Source of the DNA: Paramacrobiotus richtersi
Taxonomy: Eukaryota; Tardigrada; Eutardigrada; Parachela; Macrobiotidae
Length of the DNA stretch: 36,179 nt
Assembly: GCA_034698045.1 (NCBI GenBank)
Contig: JAQGAU010000171.1
Location: 1-36,179, forward strand
Reading direction: 5' to 3'
Shown here: in pieces, positions 35,323-36,179 of the stretch
Numbering within the stretch: position 1 is the first letter of the stretch
Layout of the letters: each line of letters starts with the position of its first letter
The notes under the pieces: model-generated
Told to the model about the DNA's origin: nothing
The model's database searches: none
The model's input: only the letters and a program-made list of their open reading frames with translations
Position numbers and translations under genes: made by a program

Positions 35323-36179
35323 ATGACGGTGTGTGCCGCGGTCAGTTTATTTTTAGCGATATTTTCTTGTTACTGTTGTTTTTGCTGCTATGGTTTACGA
35401 AATATCACCGCAAATCAGGTGGCTTCACTTGTGATACGGACTAATGCGAACCGACCGAATCATCGGATATTAATGCCGCATATCGGTTCAAATCACGATG
35501 GACTTATACAAGGAAAAGCAATCAACACAGAACCATTTTATCTGCAATGGCCGGAGCCGAGAAGAATTTATTTTGATCTGGACAGTTCTTACAGTATGTA
35601 GAATACTGATATAAAAATTATTTACATCTTACCAATATTTTCTTAATACATATGTATATGCATAACTGTATTTTCGGTCCATATTAAATTTGATTGGCAT
35701 TACATTTCAGTAAGGCTATTCGATAAATAATAATATTTCATATTATATTGTGTTATACATGCGGAACAAATTTAATGAATGTTTATTAAGTACATTTTCA
35801 GGTCAGAATGAACGCGTTAACATTATTCAAGCCATGGGACAAATAAGCTCCGACACAAAAGGATGTGTTCGCTTTGTACCGTATAATCCGGCAAATCAGA
35901 CGGATTTTATTAGCATCACTCCTCTAGAAGATGCCGGGTAAATGTGACGGCATATCGTAACTCGAAAATATATAGCTTTTCATTTTAAAAAAATGACAAA
36001 AAGCAGTCTAAATTAAAAATAAATGTTGTATCTTTCTGGGTCTATTATTCGATTGATGCGTTTCATTTTTCACAAACAACTCATCTGAATATTAACACCG
36101 GGACACCGGCAGATTGAGGCGTACAGGTATATTGTGTTGCATCGATGTAAACAGCAAGTGGTTTGTAGGTCAATGCGTT
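35323..36179 (+). CDS. Astacin (M12A) metalloprotease, 5' part only
   Basis: Exon 1 (35323-35593) and exon 2 (35802-35937) join in phase 1; the gene continues past the window. Residues 1-24 are a Cys-rich hydrophobic signal segment. A prodomain follows to about residue 80. The catalytic domain then starts with the usual beta strand (WPEPRRIYFDLDSSY) and helix (NERVNIIQAMGQIS), then GC112VRFVPYNP and DFISITPLEDAG. This matches the astacin N-terminal lobe (xxIxYxI ... CIRFVPR ... YIxI). The HExxH zinc site lies beyond the window. A third exon may begin at 36113 or 36126, but the acceptors are poor in pyrimidines and I could not choose between them. The typical prodomain aspartate-switch motif (FxGD) is not evident. 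Astacins process matrix and cuticle proteins. Confidence 0.75.

Noticed and set aside
1-36179. Retroelements, LTRs, virus-derived genes, LINE reverse transcriptase, CRISPR arrays
   Set aside because: I looked for YXDD-type polymerase motifs, integrase or capsid features, long direct terminal repeats and spaced direct repeats, and saw none.

Overview
This window is nuclear DNA from a small-genome animal. Introns are short (about 60 bp to 2.1 kb, GT-AG) and most genes have several exons. It holds a peritrophin-type chitin-binding protein, an astacin, a VWA5A-type protein and a C1orf50 (DUF2452) orthologue. Chitin-binding plus F-box content and overall protein flavour suggest an ecdysozoan, and my best guess is a tardigrade. 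That placement is inference only; no rRNA or mitochondrial marker is present.

Layout, left to right. (1) 22-936, +: secreted chitin-binding (CBM14) protein with an Ala/Thr/Glu-rich tail. (2) 3744-15096, +: three tandem, same-strand, intact paralogues of a 12-cysteine secreted protein. Each has 10 exons, and exons 2-9 have identical lengths and phases. Cys/Trp spacing resembles dermatopontin repeats. Copy 1 has a bloated intron 7 (2.1 kb) carrying a MITE-like inverted-repeat element and two palindromes. (3) 16132-17022, +: a 119-residue secreted protein I cannot place. (4) 17923-19470, -: C1orf50/DUF2452 orthologue, with a tandem duplication across its exon 2/intron 2 boundary. (5) 20388-23530, +: VWA5A-type protein (VIT + VWA + C-terminal domain), with a CCAAT-bearing 19-bp inverted repeat upstream. 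(6) 25240-27739, -: a MUS81-like ERCC4 nuclease gene whose reading frame is broken in several places, so probably a pseudogene. (7) 28098-30291, +: F-box protein with a long N-terminal module. (8) 31199-34287, +: secreted lysozyme-like + VWA protein with a GPI-type tail. (9) 35323 to the window end, +: 5' part of an astacin metalloprotease gene.

Five of the intact genes, plus the astacin fragment, encode secreted or surface proteins (chitin-binding, dermatopontin-like, VWA, astacin), so much of the segment reads as extracellular-matrix and cuticle biology. C1orf50, VWA5A, the F-box gene and the MUS81 relic are intracellular. No rRNA or tRNA genes, CRISPR arrays, retroelements or autonomous transposons were seen. 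All exon boundaries were worked out by eye from splice sites, frame and paralogue comparison; transcripts would be needed to confirm them.
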